Assembly (NCBI GenBank): GCA_030220185.1
Contig: JASPKZ010004951.1
Coordinates: forward strand, 62,001 to 126,000
Direction of reading: 5' to 3'
DNA: 64,000 bases
From: Diploptera punctata
Lineage: Eukaryota > Arthropoda > Insecta > Blattodea > Blaberidae
Both the position numbers and the translations under genes were made by a program. Positions 21,244 through 33,770 of this stretch are shown one piece after another. The notes under the pieces are model-generated. The model worked only from the letters and a program-made list of their open reading frames with translations. It ran no database searches and had not been told where the DNA came from. Within the stretch, counting starts at the first letter, position 1, and each line of letters opens with the position of its first letter.

Positions 21244-24200
21244 CTTACTTACTTACTCACTGGCACTATCGAACCCGTAGGTTCATGGCCGCACGGACAT
21301 AAGCTCTCCATACATCCCTATCCTGAGTTAATGATTTCCAATCATTCCCTGTATAATCTACTTCCCTCAAATCATAGTTAATGTTGTTCTCCCACCTCAT
21401 TCTTGGTCTACCAACTGGGCGTTTTCCTTCTGGCTTTCCTACAAGAAGTTTCCATGCACGTCTTTCATTCCCCATACGCGCAACATGTCCTGCCCATCGC
21501 AGTCTACGGGACTTAACTGTTCTTATTATATTTGGCTTCCTATAAAGACCATGTAGTTCATTGTTATGTAGTCTTCTCCATTCACCTGTCTCTTCATCTC
21601 TCTTTGGTCCAAAAATTTTCCTAAGAACTTTATTCTCAAATACTCGTAATCTCCTTTCCTCCCTTAAAGTAATAGTCCATGTTTCGCACCCATATAATAT
21701 AACTGGTAGAATAATAGTTTTATATATTTTCAGCTTAACGTTTTTGAAAGGAGTTGGGACATCAAAAGTCTCTGCAATGCATAATAGCATGCATTTCCAG
21801 AATTGAGCCTATGTTTAATTTCTTTGTGCATCTCATTCCTATTTGTGATTATTGTTCCTAGGTATTTGAATTCAGCCAATTCCTCAAAATTTCCCTCATT
21901 TGTCATTAGCTGCCCATTTCCATTATATAATGTATTTCTACGTGTGACCATATATTTAGTTTTACTGATATTTACTTCCAGTCCTAATTTCTTAGTGTTA
22001 CTCAATAGTGTGTGCGTGTTGGCCTTTAGTATCTCCTCGCTATCGGCCAGTAGTACTACATCATCAGCATAAACTAACAGCTTATTAATACCATTCAGTT
22101 GTAAGCCTTCCTCATTCTCTAAAGATTTAATGGCATGCTCTAGTACAAAATTAAATAGTAGAGGAGATAGTGCATCTCCTTGCTTCAACCCATTCTGGAT
22201 TTCAAAAGTGTCTGAAAACTCTTTGCCTACACGCACCCTACTCGTTGAGCCATTTAGACACATTCGTATAAGTCTAACTAACTTTTTAGGAATTCCGAAC
22301 TCCAGCAGGATACTATATAACTTCTCTCTCTTAATTGAATCATATGCTTTTTTGAAGTCTACGTATAGTTGATGTACAGTACCATTATATTCCCATTTAT
22401 TTTCTAAATCTGTCTTATACTAAAAATCTGATCTGTTGTAGACCTGTTTCTTCTAAATGCACATTGATGATCTCCTAGAATGTCATCAATATAGGGAGTA
22501 AGTCTGCTTACTAATATATTTGTTAGAATTTTGTACGAAGTTGAAAGTAATGAGATGCCCCTATAGTTGTTGCAATCGGTTTTATCTCCTTTCTTATAAA
22601 TTGGTACGATAATTGATTCCTTCCATTCATCTGGAAGAGCTTCTTTTTCCCAAATCATACTAAGCAACCAGCGTATCTTGTCCATCAATTTTTCTCCCCC
22701 TGATTGTATCAGTTCTGCTGGGATCTCATCTGAACCTGATGCTTTATACATCTTCAATTTTTCAATTGCCATTTCAACCTCTAATGCACTTGGCTCTGTG
22801 ACTAGCATTTCTGCTGTCTGTAACTTATCCTCCTCAATGTCCTGTTCTGTATGTACATTTAATAGCTGATTAAAATAACTTTTCCATATATTTAATATAC
22901 TCTTGGAATCTGCAATCATATCCCCATTTTCATTCCGAATTATGTTTGTTCTAGCCTGAAACCCTTTCTTCTCTATACTAATTCCCTGATATAATTCTCT
23001 AATGTTCCTATTTTTTGCATTCATTTCAAGATCATTAATCTTCTCTCTCAAATATTCCCTCTTCTTACTCTTTAGTAACTTGGTGGTTTCCCGTCTAACA
23101 CTACCCAATTGCTCTAAATTTACCTCATTTGGCTCGTGTAACAATTTCATTTTTGCTAGCTTTCTTTTCTTTACAATATCGGCACATTCCTCATCAAACC
23201 ATTTCTTGTTTTGCCTCTTTTTTAAATAACCAATGCTTTCTGATGCTGACAATTTAATAGTATCTCTTATAGCCTCCCATTCTTTATTTATATCAGTTTC
23301 TTCTTCGTTTGCCACATTGTCATCTGAAGATTCCAGTACTTCAAATCTATTAGCAATTTTGATTTGGTATTCTTGCCGCATTTCATCATTTTTCAAGTTT
23401 TTAAATTCATATTTTACAGAATCATCTTTAGCGTTTGTTCCTCTCATAAGCGATAGCCGTTGTCTGATTTTCACCTTGACCAGATGATGATCCGAATTGC
23501 AGTCTGTCCCTCTAACTGATCTAATATCAATGATGCTACTGTGCCAGCGTTTATCCACTAGTACATTATCTATCTGGTTCCGAGTTTCTCCATCTGGGGA
23601 CGTCCAGGTGTATTTATGAATATCTTTATGCTGAAATGTTGTGCTCTTAACAATGAGATTCTTTGATGTGGCAAATGTGACTAATCTAACCCCGTTATCG
23701 TTACTATCTTCATGAAGACTGAATTTGCCTATTGTTGGTTTGAATATATCTTCCCGCCCCACTTTTGCATTTAAATCTCCTAAGACAATTTTCATATGAT
23801 ATCGTGAAAGGCTATCAAATAAGCATTCTAATTCTTCATAGAACTCATCCTTGATCTTGTCATCTTTATCTTCTGTGGGGGCATGTACATTTACAATTAT
23901 AAAATCATGTCGTTTACCCTTTAGAATTATGTATGATATCCTATCACTAACAAACTTAATATCTCGGATAGCGGATAGGATCCTCCTTCTGACTAAAAAA
24001 CCTGTTCCAAATGCAGGTCTTTCTGTACCCCCATAGTATAATGCAAAGCTTCCTGATTCCTGACTACCTTCTCCTGGCCACCTAACTTCCTGTAAAGCGA
24101 CTATATCCAAGGGCGATTTATCCAATTCCCGCGTTAATATATCTAGTGCCCCGCTATTGTATAAAGTCCTAACATTCCATGTTCCTAGGAACATGTCCCT

Positions 24201-24505
24201 GTGTTTGAGCCTTTGGCATGGGTTCCCTGAAGTAGTCCCCGCCCGGAGAACCGAATGGGGGACTATTTGACCTCCGGAAAATTTTACCCCAGTAGAACCC
24301 ATGTCCGCATTTCTTGACGGTTGTATTTTTAAGGTGAAAGATCGTCACTCTTTCGACCAAGGTACTTATTTCGTCTGGCTTATCACCTTCGACCAGTCCG
24401 GCATGGGTAACCCTATCGGCAGCAATGCTACCGCCGGCATAGCTCTCAGGATCATTTAAGCACACAAGCCACTCCACCACGACAAGGTAAAGATACCATG
24501 GAGAG
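21244..24505 (-). mobile_element. Nearly complete RTE-type LINE in intron 1
   Basis: About 3.26 kb, flanked by the perfect 12-bp duplication tatctcctataa at 21232-21243 and 24506-24517. The 3' end is a short tandem run (gtaa on the element strand, 21244-21256), as expected for RTE elements. The 5' end (element strand) starts ctctccatggtatctttacc and ccttgtcgtggtggagtggc, a motif shared with the LINE at 50783-54035. It carries endonuclease and reverse transcriptase in one coding region with two frame breaks. Fragments of the family lie at 117-546/3375-3640, 19415-20830 and 44386-45280. Confidence 0.92.
21266..24302 (-). pseudogene. RTE LINE endonuclease-reverse transcriptase, two frameshifts
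   Basis: The 5' frame (24302 to 22404, 632 codons) has an AP-endonuclease domain: LGTWNVRTLYNSGALD, VALQEVRWPG, GDLNAKVG, CNSDHHLVKV. It then enters the reverse transcriptase with GDKTDCNNYRGISLLSTSYK. A stop at about 22403 reflects a small deletion. The next frame (22263 to 21730) has GLKQGDALSPLLFNFVLEHA and the active site LVYADDVVLLADSEE. A second frameshift in an A run near 21750 leads to VILYGCETWTITLREERRLR and a GRPRMRWE C-terminus. With two small indels this is a young but inactive copy. The endonuclease half resembles proteins often annotated as craniofacial development protein 2-like, which are RTE derived. Confidence 0.9.
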
Positions 24506-24725
24506 TATCTCCTATAATTAGAATGATATTCATTTCCATTCCTATCTTGTCTTAGAAAGGGTATAAATGTTCAAAATATCTGTATGTTTACAATTCTGAT
24601 GGCTGATAGGCCTAAATAACGAAATAATTGGATTAAAATTACTTTTCCTCTTGGCATGTTATTTAACATTGTTATTACAAAATGATTTTTTTAAATTTTT
24701 TAAAGTGAGGAATTTGTGCTTTTAG

Positions 24726-24834
24726 CGCTGGAATGATCTGGTGACTTCTCCAGAAAGAAGAGAAGCCAATAAAATAAGTAGCAGATTGATTCAACCCGTT
24801 AAATACGCCGAACTTCTTTCTCAGGATAGCAAAA
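24726..24834 (+). CDS. tor: Torso-like receptor tyrosine kinase, exon (kinase insert, first part)
   Basis: Exon between gtgcttttag and gtaagt, starting in phase 0 to match the previous donor and ending in phase 1 (109 nt). It encodes RWNDLVTSPERREANKISSR and LIQPVKYAELLSQDSK. This is the start of a kinase insert between the hinge and alpha-E of a split-kinase receptor, poorly conserved in sequence. Its support comes from splice signals, matching phases, and position. Intron 1 upstream is 9.3 kb and contains a full RTE. Confidence 0.8.
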
Positions 24835-26750
24835 GTAAGTCAACTACATTTAATACATCGACTGCCGCATGAAATTATCTCCTCGCGTAGCCTGTGATTG
24901 TGCACTAGCCGGTTAATTTTGTCACATAGGTTATCCATTCCAGTAGAAATATGGTACGCAATCCTATTACGAATGATAATTAAGTACATCTTTATTTTTT
25001 AATTAATTACAGACATATTTTTATAAAAAATACTTGTAGAGTCGTATTGACGGTTATTTATAAATTAATAAGCAAAGAAAGCTTCTAATGGCTAGAATGT
25101 TAGGTATACTATACACCTGCATTTTTAGTTCTTTTTATATTACATAATTTAGATCAATATTATGTTCTGCATTTGACATGTACTTTTATTTTCTCTCATC
25201 TATTCAAGTGTACTGAATACTTTCGATAATTGTACACAAGGCATTGGTCGGCTTAAAAATAAATTGAATCGATGTTTTCTACATTCTCGAGAGGGAAATG
25301 TCCTCTCAAGAGAGATTCCTTGTGTTAAAGATACCATTAATTGAAACATTTCCCAAGACGTGCTTATTTGTATCCACTCCACTTAAACCTTTAGTGGCTA
25401 TGACAATTCCTTTCAGGAAATTACAGAGGTAAATTACAACACAACGAACAAACGGAAGATAAGTATTATCTAGGTCTAGTGTAAAACACTCAATTCGTCA
25501 TTTAATTATATTTTGACTGAAGCTAAGATTTTTAATAAGGCTTTAAATTAAAATTATATGTAATAACAAAGTGATGGTTAAACTGATGACCCTTCGAAAA
25601 ATTGACTAACGTTTTAATTGTAACTTACTATATCAAACAGGATAATAAATTGGGTCTGGATTTTTACTCAAATTTTTATTTTATATGTTCTAAAAATTAA
25701 AAAAATATGTGCTAAAACTTAACAAAAATTCCAAATATTAAAACAAAAATCATGTAACTCACTATAAAATTAATATTGGGAATACCCAATCGCAGCTGCA
25801 CTTCATGTTTTACTCGACTGTTTTAGTGATCAGAAACTGACAATACAATACAAACAAACAAAATAAGAAATCTTAACTTAAAGTTGGTGTTTTTCGTCAC
25901 ATTTAACAAAGACGTCAATGCATTATGTAATCTCTGTTCTTGCAAGGATAACTGAATCAGCAGCAATTAACTAGCAAAACTACTTAATTATTTTGAGATA
26001 AAGTGTTGTGTTGTAATATGTTGAGGATAAAAAGGAAAGTACTAAAATATGTACTCATAGAGTAATTAATTGAGAATATTTATTTATACAATAACCTAAA
26101 AGTGCTCAAATATGTATTTTTTGGAAAAAAATGTCCAAAGCACTTTTTTCATATACACTCTTTTAAAATATTTTTTATATTAAATAAAACCTTAAATTCA
26201 TCCTTGTCAGACGTCGGTCGGGATACTGAACATTGTTTTAGGGATGTACATATTTTTAAAAAATTACATACAAATCCAGACAGTAGTAACAAACTTAATC
26301 TTGATATGAAACATAATTCTAGCATCTCCAATAGGCTACTCTCTAAGATTTTATTTAAAACATTGACAAGGTCAGTATGTGACACAGGAAAATGTGCTAA
26401 CCTTTTATTACGAAAGGGAACTGATGATAGAAAATTCCTGGTTGGATCGCTTTGGGGCGACAAAACTTGTTCATAGATTCGAAATCAGTATCCGGCAACA
26501 AAAGACTATTTTGCCTCATAGTACCACAGCTTCTGTGGAGCATATTTGTAATGAAATTCGAGATCTAATCTTTTTTTGTAATTAATTGAATATTTAATCC
26601 TGTTTATGGATTGGAGGAAGTCTCTCTCTTTCTCTTTTTTTATATATTTGTTTCTCCCTGGCGTTGTTAAACTCTTTCCTTAATTTAATACCCTCACTTT
26701 TCCGGTCCTTATAGCAGACACGCGACTTTTTGGTAAATTACTTCTAACCT
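24835..26750. other. Intronic AT-rich sequence, one unrecognised open stretch
   Basis: Mostly AT-rich. Overlapping plus-strand frames at 26102-26476 and 26379-26585 read DVGRDTEHCFRDVHIFKKL, SVCDTGKCANLLLRKGTDD and TTASVEHICNEIRDL, which look protein-derived. I do not recognise the family. A processed pseudogene or transposon scrap is possible. Confidence 0.35.
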
Positions 26751-26765
26751 GGATCACATACATAT

Positions 26766-27104
26766 ATATGGAGCAGTACACGAAAAATATATATGGACAA
26801 TTAGAACGAATCAGGAATTGAAATAATTATATAGGGATTTAGATCTGGAAGGAGATATTAGAAGAAAGAGACTGGAATGGGTAGGGCATGTGTTACGGAT
26901 GGAGCAAGAAAGATTTTAGAAGGGAAACCGGAAGGAAGAAGAAAGGTTGGAAGACAGAAATTAAGATGGTTAGATAAGGTTGAGGAAGGCTTAAGACAAC
27001 AGAATGTGAAAAGATGGAGACAGAAAGTAGTAATAGATAAGAATGAGCAGTTGTTATGAAGGAGGCCAAGGTTCTTAGAAGACCATAGAGCCAAAGAAGA
27101 AGAA
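26766..27104 (+). mobile_element. LINE 3'-terminal fragment with AAG-rich tail
   Basis: Frames with several stops retain the LINE C-terminus: RLEWVGHVLRM, then KPEGRRKVGRQKLRWLDKVE in another frame, then a gaagaagaag tail. It is flanked by a 15-bp near-duplication, ggatcacatacatat at 26751 and ggatcgcatacatat at 27105. Confidence 0.75.
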
Positions 27105-27119
27105 GGATCGCATACATAT

Positions 27120-27326
27120 TTTTCTATCACGCAAACATATGGAGAACCTCCTCGAATAAGTGATAACTCATTTGTCGGAGTAGAAGATTTCTTAGAGGTT
27201 ATCTTTAGAATTAGTTGAACATATTGGTCCCAATTTTGACATCCCATGATAACCAAACCAGATATTTTCGGACATGGTTTTCCCTGTAATAAAATAATCC
27301 ATTGTTCTGAATCACATATTGTACGT

Positions 27327-27365
<39 letters not shown>

Positions 27366-27910
27366 AACAATTTAAATATTGACAGATATGTTAGATTCGC
27401 GAGAGATTACGTCCGGGATATTTCCAGAATTAAGTTTAAATATCGCTTGAATGTAGAAACAGAAATACATTAATTTTAAATACAGATTGAATGAAATTAT
27501 TTAAATTCAGGGAGTAAATCTTTCAGAAGGGAAGTAAAGTCATTGGTCCCATGTCGTAAACGTACAGTACAATGAAGAACCTAAAGCCTAGAACAATAAG
27601 CCTCTAAAATTTGTTCATCCTATTACGGCCAGCTTTGAATCGTGTCATGACAAAATCGGAACTTTGATTTAGGTCTATTGCAATTCAGATTCTACCCTCT
27701 TAAAAATATAATATTATATCATATAATATCACGGATCTCCTAAAAAAATGTATAATATAGGAATATTTATGCAGCTTTCTCTCCCTATTTTCTCACAAAA
27801 TAATTTATTAAAAAACAACCAAGCTCTTATAATTTATGTATATTTTTTTTCTATATTATCTATTAATCAACTTTTATAAGATTCATGATGTGTTCCGTTG
27901 AGGTTTATTC
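27120..27910. other. No recognised feature apart from a TA microsatellite
   Basis: A TA-rich simple repeat at 27328-27364. The remainder is AT-rich without a gene or recognisable repeat. Confidence 0.5.
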
Positions 27911-28236
27911 AAAATTAATATAAAATTATAGAATATTCACCTGAAAGGTCCGTCTCCTCAACTTAATTAATCATTTAACTGTAGCGCTTTCGGGACTCGT
28001 TTATCAGGCTGTCGTTGTGAGCTGCTTTCATGAAGCATGAAAGCAGCTCACAACGACAGCCTGATAAACGAAAACGAACCCAATACATGCAACCCCCTCT
28101 ACCAGATCTTCAGTGAAACACCAGTTTTGAATCCTGCCGATGATGGGACAAGTCCCGAAAGCGCTACAGTTAAATGATTAATTAAGTTGAGGAGACGGAC
28201 CTTTCAGGTGAATATTCTATAATTTTATATTAATTT
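27911..28236. mobile_element. Penelope-type palindromic terminal repeat with hammerhead-like core
   Basis: Outer arms 27911-27997 and 28151-28236 are inverted near-perfect copies (87 and 86 bp). Within them, 27998-28066 is a nearly perfect hairpin (cgtttatcaggctgtcgttg ...). The right arm reads ccgatga (28137), a stem GGGAC/GTCCC, gaaa (28157), then agcgcta. This resembles the CUGANGA-stem-GAAA core of the hammerhead ribozymes known in Penelope-like elements, with one core base changed (CCGATGA for CTGATGA) and an extra T before stem II. No coding sequence. Confidence 0.6.
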
Positions 28237-28375
28237 GTATTATCTATTGCACATTGATGCTAACGAGAGCCGTTAATGAAATACTTGATACGTACTATCT
28301 CCCTTTTTATTGTTTTATGTTCAGTGCCACCTGTTTTGTCATTCGACATTTTAGGTATTCTCTCCTGACATTGGC

Positions 28376-28689
28376 GTATTGTAACCCACTTCTGAGGTTG
28401 GGGCGCCTGGAAGGCGGGTTTACGCTGCCCCAATGATATGATGGTGATGACGCGCCAGGAAAGGCCTTAAACCTAAACTTAAACTAATGAGGTGAATATG
28501 ATATTGATGATGATGATGGCCAGATGATGTTCGGGGACCGTTTGGGCCTTAAACTATCCTGACATTTGTCTTATAGGTGAGGAAAAACCCCGAAAAAACC
28601 TCACCCAGCAAACTTGTCCCGAGCGGGGATCGAATCGGGCCCGCTGCGTGACAAGGTAGCACGCTACCTCGAGACCACAGCGGTGGACT
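28376..28689 (-). mobile_element. tRNA-derived SINE, family A, tail type 1
   Basis: The head lies at the right (cgagaccacagcggtggac in plus sense) with B box gatcgaatcgggcccg. The tail at the left reads taacccacttctgaggttgg and ggcgcctggaaggcgg. The extreme 3' end is missing. Confidence 0.85.
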
Positions 28690-29761
28690 ACCTTTTTATT
28701 GTCATACGCGGGATAGCTGATGTGCGGCCCATAATACGATTTGCACTCCATGTGTGGTCCCAAAAAATTTTAGTCATTCGTTAAGATTGGTCCTATAATT
28801 TTGAAGTGATCGTCGATGTGCGGCTCGGGATCAGTTGAATTAAGTTACGAATACAAACAATGTTTTCCTTCCCATTTTACAGACTTTAGACTCTGTATCG
28901 ATGTGAAAAATGTACTACTAAATATGATTATATAACTCATGAAAATGGTAAATATAAGGTTATGCCATTCAGTTTTGTTAGGTTGAAGTGGATTTTTGTT
29001 AGCTTTTTTAAGTTTAAGAATGGCACATAGGCTATAAATTCTTATATATTTTCCTTTTGACTTTTCATCACTCCAAGGCTCTCCATGATATTCAAGACGA
29101 TTACTATCAGCGAAATAAGAAATCAAGAGAGTGTGTTCAGCGAGTCTGTACCACGTGACATGTAGGGCCGAAGGGTGACGTCACATTTTGAGAAAGCTCA
29201 GGCATCTAGCCCTGGATACACATGGACCATATAATAAAATATCCCGAATTGCTCTTGGACGTGTTTGTCTAGTCAGTTTTTCGTCTCAGCCGCAACAGGA
29301 TGATCCCTGTTATAAGTATAGTGACGCAATTTAACTGAAAGCGTGGCTGACGTCAGAACCAAGTATGCGTGCTCTATGTATGTTTGCCTCTGATTCTTTC
29401 TCACGGGTGCTAATAACCAAACTAAAAGTGTCGGTCGCTACTTCACTATTTCAGTACAAACAGCTTGTCACAAAAGAACCAACGGTTTGTGAGTTAGATC
29501 AGTACAATGAGTGATTCAGATGGCCAGCGCATACATATGAAGCGTTTGGCTGGTTAAGAGTAACGGTTTTCATGCGTTTAGTTATCTGACAATCTTTGGT
29601 AGAGCTCAGATTTCCATACAAACGCATGTTTTGTATAAATTGATTAAATTTCCCAAAGTTTGCAAATATAAGTTTTATAACAACATTCAAAACAAACATA
29701 CCTTTTCCCGATAATATTCGCACGTTTATATGCTTTTGAGTAAATATGCATAATTGCATTT
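28690..29761. other. No recognised gene
   Basis: Includes a moderately GC-rich stretch at about 29150-29530 containing tgacgtcac and tgacgtcag sites and a final short frame MSDSDGQRIHMK. It may be the edge of a DNA transposon or an old promoter-like repeat; I cannot support either. Confidence 0.35.
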
Positions 29762-29773
29762 AGTCTATTATAC

Positions 29774-31119
29774 AAAACTCTTAAACAAAAATGTCTGCAC
29801 TTACTAAACAAAATAATCTTGGGAGAAGACCTACCTTCATCTTGGCAGAAAGCCATTATCATACCAATTTTTAAAAAAGGTAACCTCAAAGATTGTAATA
29901 ATTATCGAGGCATTAGCCTTCTCAACAGTGGATATAAAGTTTTTAAAAAAATTCTAGCATCTAAATTACAAAAACACTATGAAAACTTATTAGGGGAAGA
30001 ACAAAATGGTTTTCGTAAGGAAAGATCCTGTGTCGATGGTTATTTCACCTTAAAACTTCTTATCGAAAAGCACAAAGAATTCAATAAAGAACTACATATA
30101 GCGTTTATGGATTTTATCAAAGCATTTGATCGAGTTGACAGACAAAAAACTTTTAGATATCTTAACTGATGACGGAACACCAAATCAACTGATCCAAATA
30201 ATTTTTAATCTGTATCAAAGTAACATCATAGCAGTACAAATAGGAATAGAATTGTCAGATTGGAAACATATAAATTGCGGAGTCAGATAAGGATGCCCTC
30301 TATCACCATTTCTATTTAATGTATACATTAATGCTATCATCAGACACTGGAGATCGACTGTTCATGGTAATATTCCTCTCTCAAGACACACAATTTTAGA
30401 CACATTCTTATATGCAGATGATCAGGCTCTTTTCGGCAATAATGAAGATGAATTACAATATTCCACTCATCATCTTAATATAATAGCCCAACGATTTAAC
30501 ATGGAAATATCAACAGCAAAATCTAAAGTTATGGCCTTTCAAGGGAAATTCCCAGTAAGAAGTAAAATTTGTATTCAGAATTCAATATTAGAGCAAGTTA
30601 ATTTATTTAAATACTTAGGATATAATCTAACTTATAATGAGGAATGTGATATATCCTTTAAAATACAAAACTATAATAAAGCTTTAAGAATTATCAACCA
30701 AGTTTTTAAACCATCAAAAGTGCAGAGAACACACAAGAATGAAAAATATATAAAATTCTCGCTAGACCCATAATCTGTTATGGCAGTGAAGCTTGGACCA
30801 TCAGAATTCAGGATGATCGTCATATTACAGCCACGGAGATGAAATTTCTGCGATGAACTGCAGGTTATAGCCTTCTAGACCACCAAAGAAATTCAACAAT
30901 AGCCAGAGAGTTAAACATCGTACCTATATCTGAATACCTCCAAGAATATAGAAACAATTGGCTAGTCCATATTCAGCGCATGGATCGTCACAGAATATCA
31001 AAACAAATTCTTCACTACATTCCTCGAGGCAGAAGATCTGTGGGTCGACCTTTTCGGAGATGGCGGGAGACCGTAACGGGCCACTGGGCCTAATACTTGA
31101 AAGGCAGATGATGATGATG
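29774..31119 (+). mobile_element. 5'-truncated LINE of the 50783-54035 group
   Basis: Flanked by the duplication agtctattatac (29762-29773 and 31120-31131). It ends in a gat/atg repeat. The coding region starts within the reverse transcriptase (IIIPIFKKGNLKDCNNYRGI, FMDFIKAFDRVDRQK). After a frame change it has the active site FLYADDQALFGNNEDELQ, then KSKVMAFQGKFPVRSK. Later frames are broken by stops and indels, and an in-frame TAA precedes GCPLSPFLFNVYINA. Related to but divergent from the full-length LINE at 50783-54035. Confidence 0.88.
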
Positions 31120-31169
31120 AGTCTATTATACCTATAGCATATTATGCGCTATTTTCTGGATTTCTACCT

Positions 31170-31561
31170 GTACAATGGCGCAACAGCCCAGTGTTAGACC
31201 TTAGACTCTCCTTTGTTAAGAGTTACTAAACCAAGTTAATTTAGTTACGCTTATTTCCCAAAGATGTCATGAATGGTATGCGGTCAATATACCGACCCAA
31301 TGAGACATCTAGTAGGCAACTAATGTATTACTATGATATAAATTATCGGTAAATTTTGCTTAGAGACCTCTTTATTTAGATTCAAAGATATTTTACGAGC
31401 CTGAAAATATTCAGACTCGGGACCAATGGCTGAAAGTCCCTCCCCGAAGGCTTTATCCTTGTATTTTTTCATCCTAAAAATCCTTAGATCCCGGCCAGAC
31501 TTGTACTCACGACCCTTGGGAGCAGTGGCAAGGAGCATAACCACTAGTCCACCGCGGCCAA
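31170..31561 (-). mobile_element. tRNA-derived SINE, family D
   Basis: The minus-strand head at the right is ggccgcggtggactagtggt in element sense, with B box gggtcgtgagtacaag. The body has gactcgggaccaatggc and aaggctttatcctt in plus sense, and the tail includes accaagttaatttagtta. Relatives are at 35371-35730 and 35738-36124. Confidence 0.75.
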
Positions 31562-32034
31562 CATTTTCTGGAATTAGTGTATATATTATATTAAAGTGTA
31601 TGGAATTAATATTTATTTGTAGTATCTTGTATTTCCATGTTATTTATTGAAAAAGATATTCATTTATAAATTTGAGCTAACAACTTTCTGGTAATATAAC
31701 ATTAAAACTTTCTCACGTACAAAAACACTCAACGCTAAAACATGGGCCTAAAAAATATATAAATCCCGTATCAGGACAATAGAGATGGATTTCATGAAGA
31801 GAACAACAACATACACGTAGTAAAATCATAAACAAACACAGAAATATTATTAGAACTTAAAGTTGAACCCATTGTTGGAAAATTAGAATATTACAATGGA
31901 AATGAGACTACTCGTTTAAAAAATGACTATAGATAAACTGTCTAATTTAATATTAAAATACAACCCAGTTTAAAAACGAATCAAGATCTAACACTTAGAA
32001 GAGTACTAAATGGATAATGAGACCGGAATAGTTT
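31562..32034. other. No recognised feature
   Basis: AT-rich intronic sequence without supported features. Confidence 0.5.
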
Positions 32035-32345
32035 AATGTGTTTCATTTTTTCTCCACTAGGGTGAATTCTTACAATATCGCAATCCTATTTGGCAATAAA
32101 TAATATGATCTATATAGTTGCAGTGGATGAACAAAATAAGCATAACCAAACATTTCTCATTTGTTTTTAAACATCGCCGTTTACATTAAATACATCAATA
32201 TTTTAAAATAGCTATATTTAAATAATGATTTGTGAATAAACAGTTTAATTTTATTCGTTAAATAGTCCTAACAAATGTCACTCTTGATTTCCAAATCCTC
32301 TAGATAAATTGGAAATAATTCATGGCATCACTTATGATAAATAAA
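32035..32345 (+). repeat. Single arm of the 6940-7470 foldback family
   Basis: Copies the left arm at 6905-7167: tttttctccactagggtg, ttgtttttaaacatcgccg, aaataatgatttgtgaataa and cgttaaatagtcctaacaaa. It ends through an atcctctagataaatt motif. No inverted partner here. Confidence 0.75.
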
Positions 32346-32400
32346 TATCCTCAACTCGTGTCAAACTTATGATCTGGTCGAGGGATGAGAAGAGATGAGC

Positions 32401-32676
32401 CCTTTATATAGAGGTCTGTGAATGACAAGGATGCGGGCTGGCCATGCCTGACGCATCCATCACGGGACAGATGAAATAAAATGAAACAAAATGGATAGAT
32501 GAGTATGGAGAAATGTTGGAATGAAATTGTGGCAGGGGAAAACGAGAGAAAACCCCGAGAAAAACCTGCCCAAGCTCCGTTTCGCCCACCATGAAACCCA
32601 CATGGAAGTGACCGAGACTCGATCTCGGGACCCCAGAGGTGAGAGGCGAGCGTCTAATCGCTTGCGCCTTTGAAGT
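32401..32676 (-). mobile_element. tRNA-like SINE, family E
   Basis: In element sense the head reads aggcgcaagcgattagacg and the B box gagatcgagtctcgg, followed by a body with tttctcggggttttctctcg. Family relatives at 43620-43805 and 50262-50460 share the gggttttctc/gggttctccc and ccattgtcc body style. Confidence 0.6.
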
Positions 32677-32689
32677 GATATGCAATATA

Positions 32690-33770
32690 ATTTTATCTCA
32701 ATTTTTACCAAATTTCTTTACTTAAATATGTGCCTCTTACTTCTTACAACATAGAATTTCTTTCTGTGCTTCTGACAAATAAACGCCATAGTTTGAGAGA
32801 AGAAAATTTAAAAAATATATTTATTGTACATTGTTTGTTTTAGAAGAAAATACATAATAACATAAGGCAATGCATAATTTTGACAGTGCACACTTTTATT
32901 ATGTTTCCTTTTCATTGTGCATGTTTGATCATCATGATAGCGCATAAATGCATGGAAGCTTTGATTTGATGGTGCATTGAGATCTGGCCTGGATTTATCT
33001 GTCACATTAAAGCAAGTATAAATGAATGCTATACTGTTTTAACCAGACGTTTTAACTTATAAATTCTAGCATGTCCTTAGTAAATAAAACCTATGATAGA
33101 TACTTTAATATAAAACGACATTAAAGGCTGTTGTCTTAATTTTAGCGTTAAAAACTGTCATGTTACAGCCTATCACATCGTCTGCTACTTGATTCCAGTT
33201 CACTTGTGTTCTATCCGTTACCCTTTAAATGTAATAATAATGTATTTAGCACAGCTAGATTATACTTCAGACATTTCACTTTACTTTTTTCAAGAAATGT
33301 TTCCGGCATTAAGGTACATGGAAAATTATCTTTAGAAATGAAAGTGCAAATAGATATTTCTGGTAATTCTGAGAAAGGTGTATCTTTATTGCGTCTGCCT
33401 AACGCTTAAATTACACCAGCAGAATATCACGCTCACTAGTATCCACGACCATAACAAAAATATGTGTTATATATATTGAAATAAGTCACCATATGTTTAT
33501 TTATTTATTTATTTGTTTTACCTGATGGAGTTAAGACCGTAATATCTTCTCTTCCACTTCACCAGGGTTAAATTATACATACAATAAGAATTATGCTAAA
33601 TGATACATGTAATAATAGATAATTATAGACTACACAATATAAAGTTGACTAGGGAAATAAAGAAAAAAATAATTATAATAAAAATAATAACCTATAGTTA
33701 GATTAGATAAATGGCTTAGTGAAGAAAGTTTAAAATATAAATGAATAATAAAAGTATACATGGGACACGG
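32690..33770. other. Unassigned; one dispersed-repeat fragment
   Basis: AT-rich. At about 33496 a (TTTA)n run leads into cctgatggagttaagaccgt and cttccacttcaccagggtta, which looks like the end of a dispersed retroelement, but I cannot classify it. The 33206-33409 open stretch is not convincing. Confidence 0.4.
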
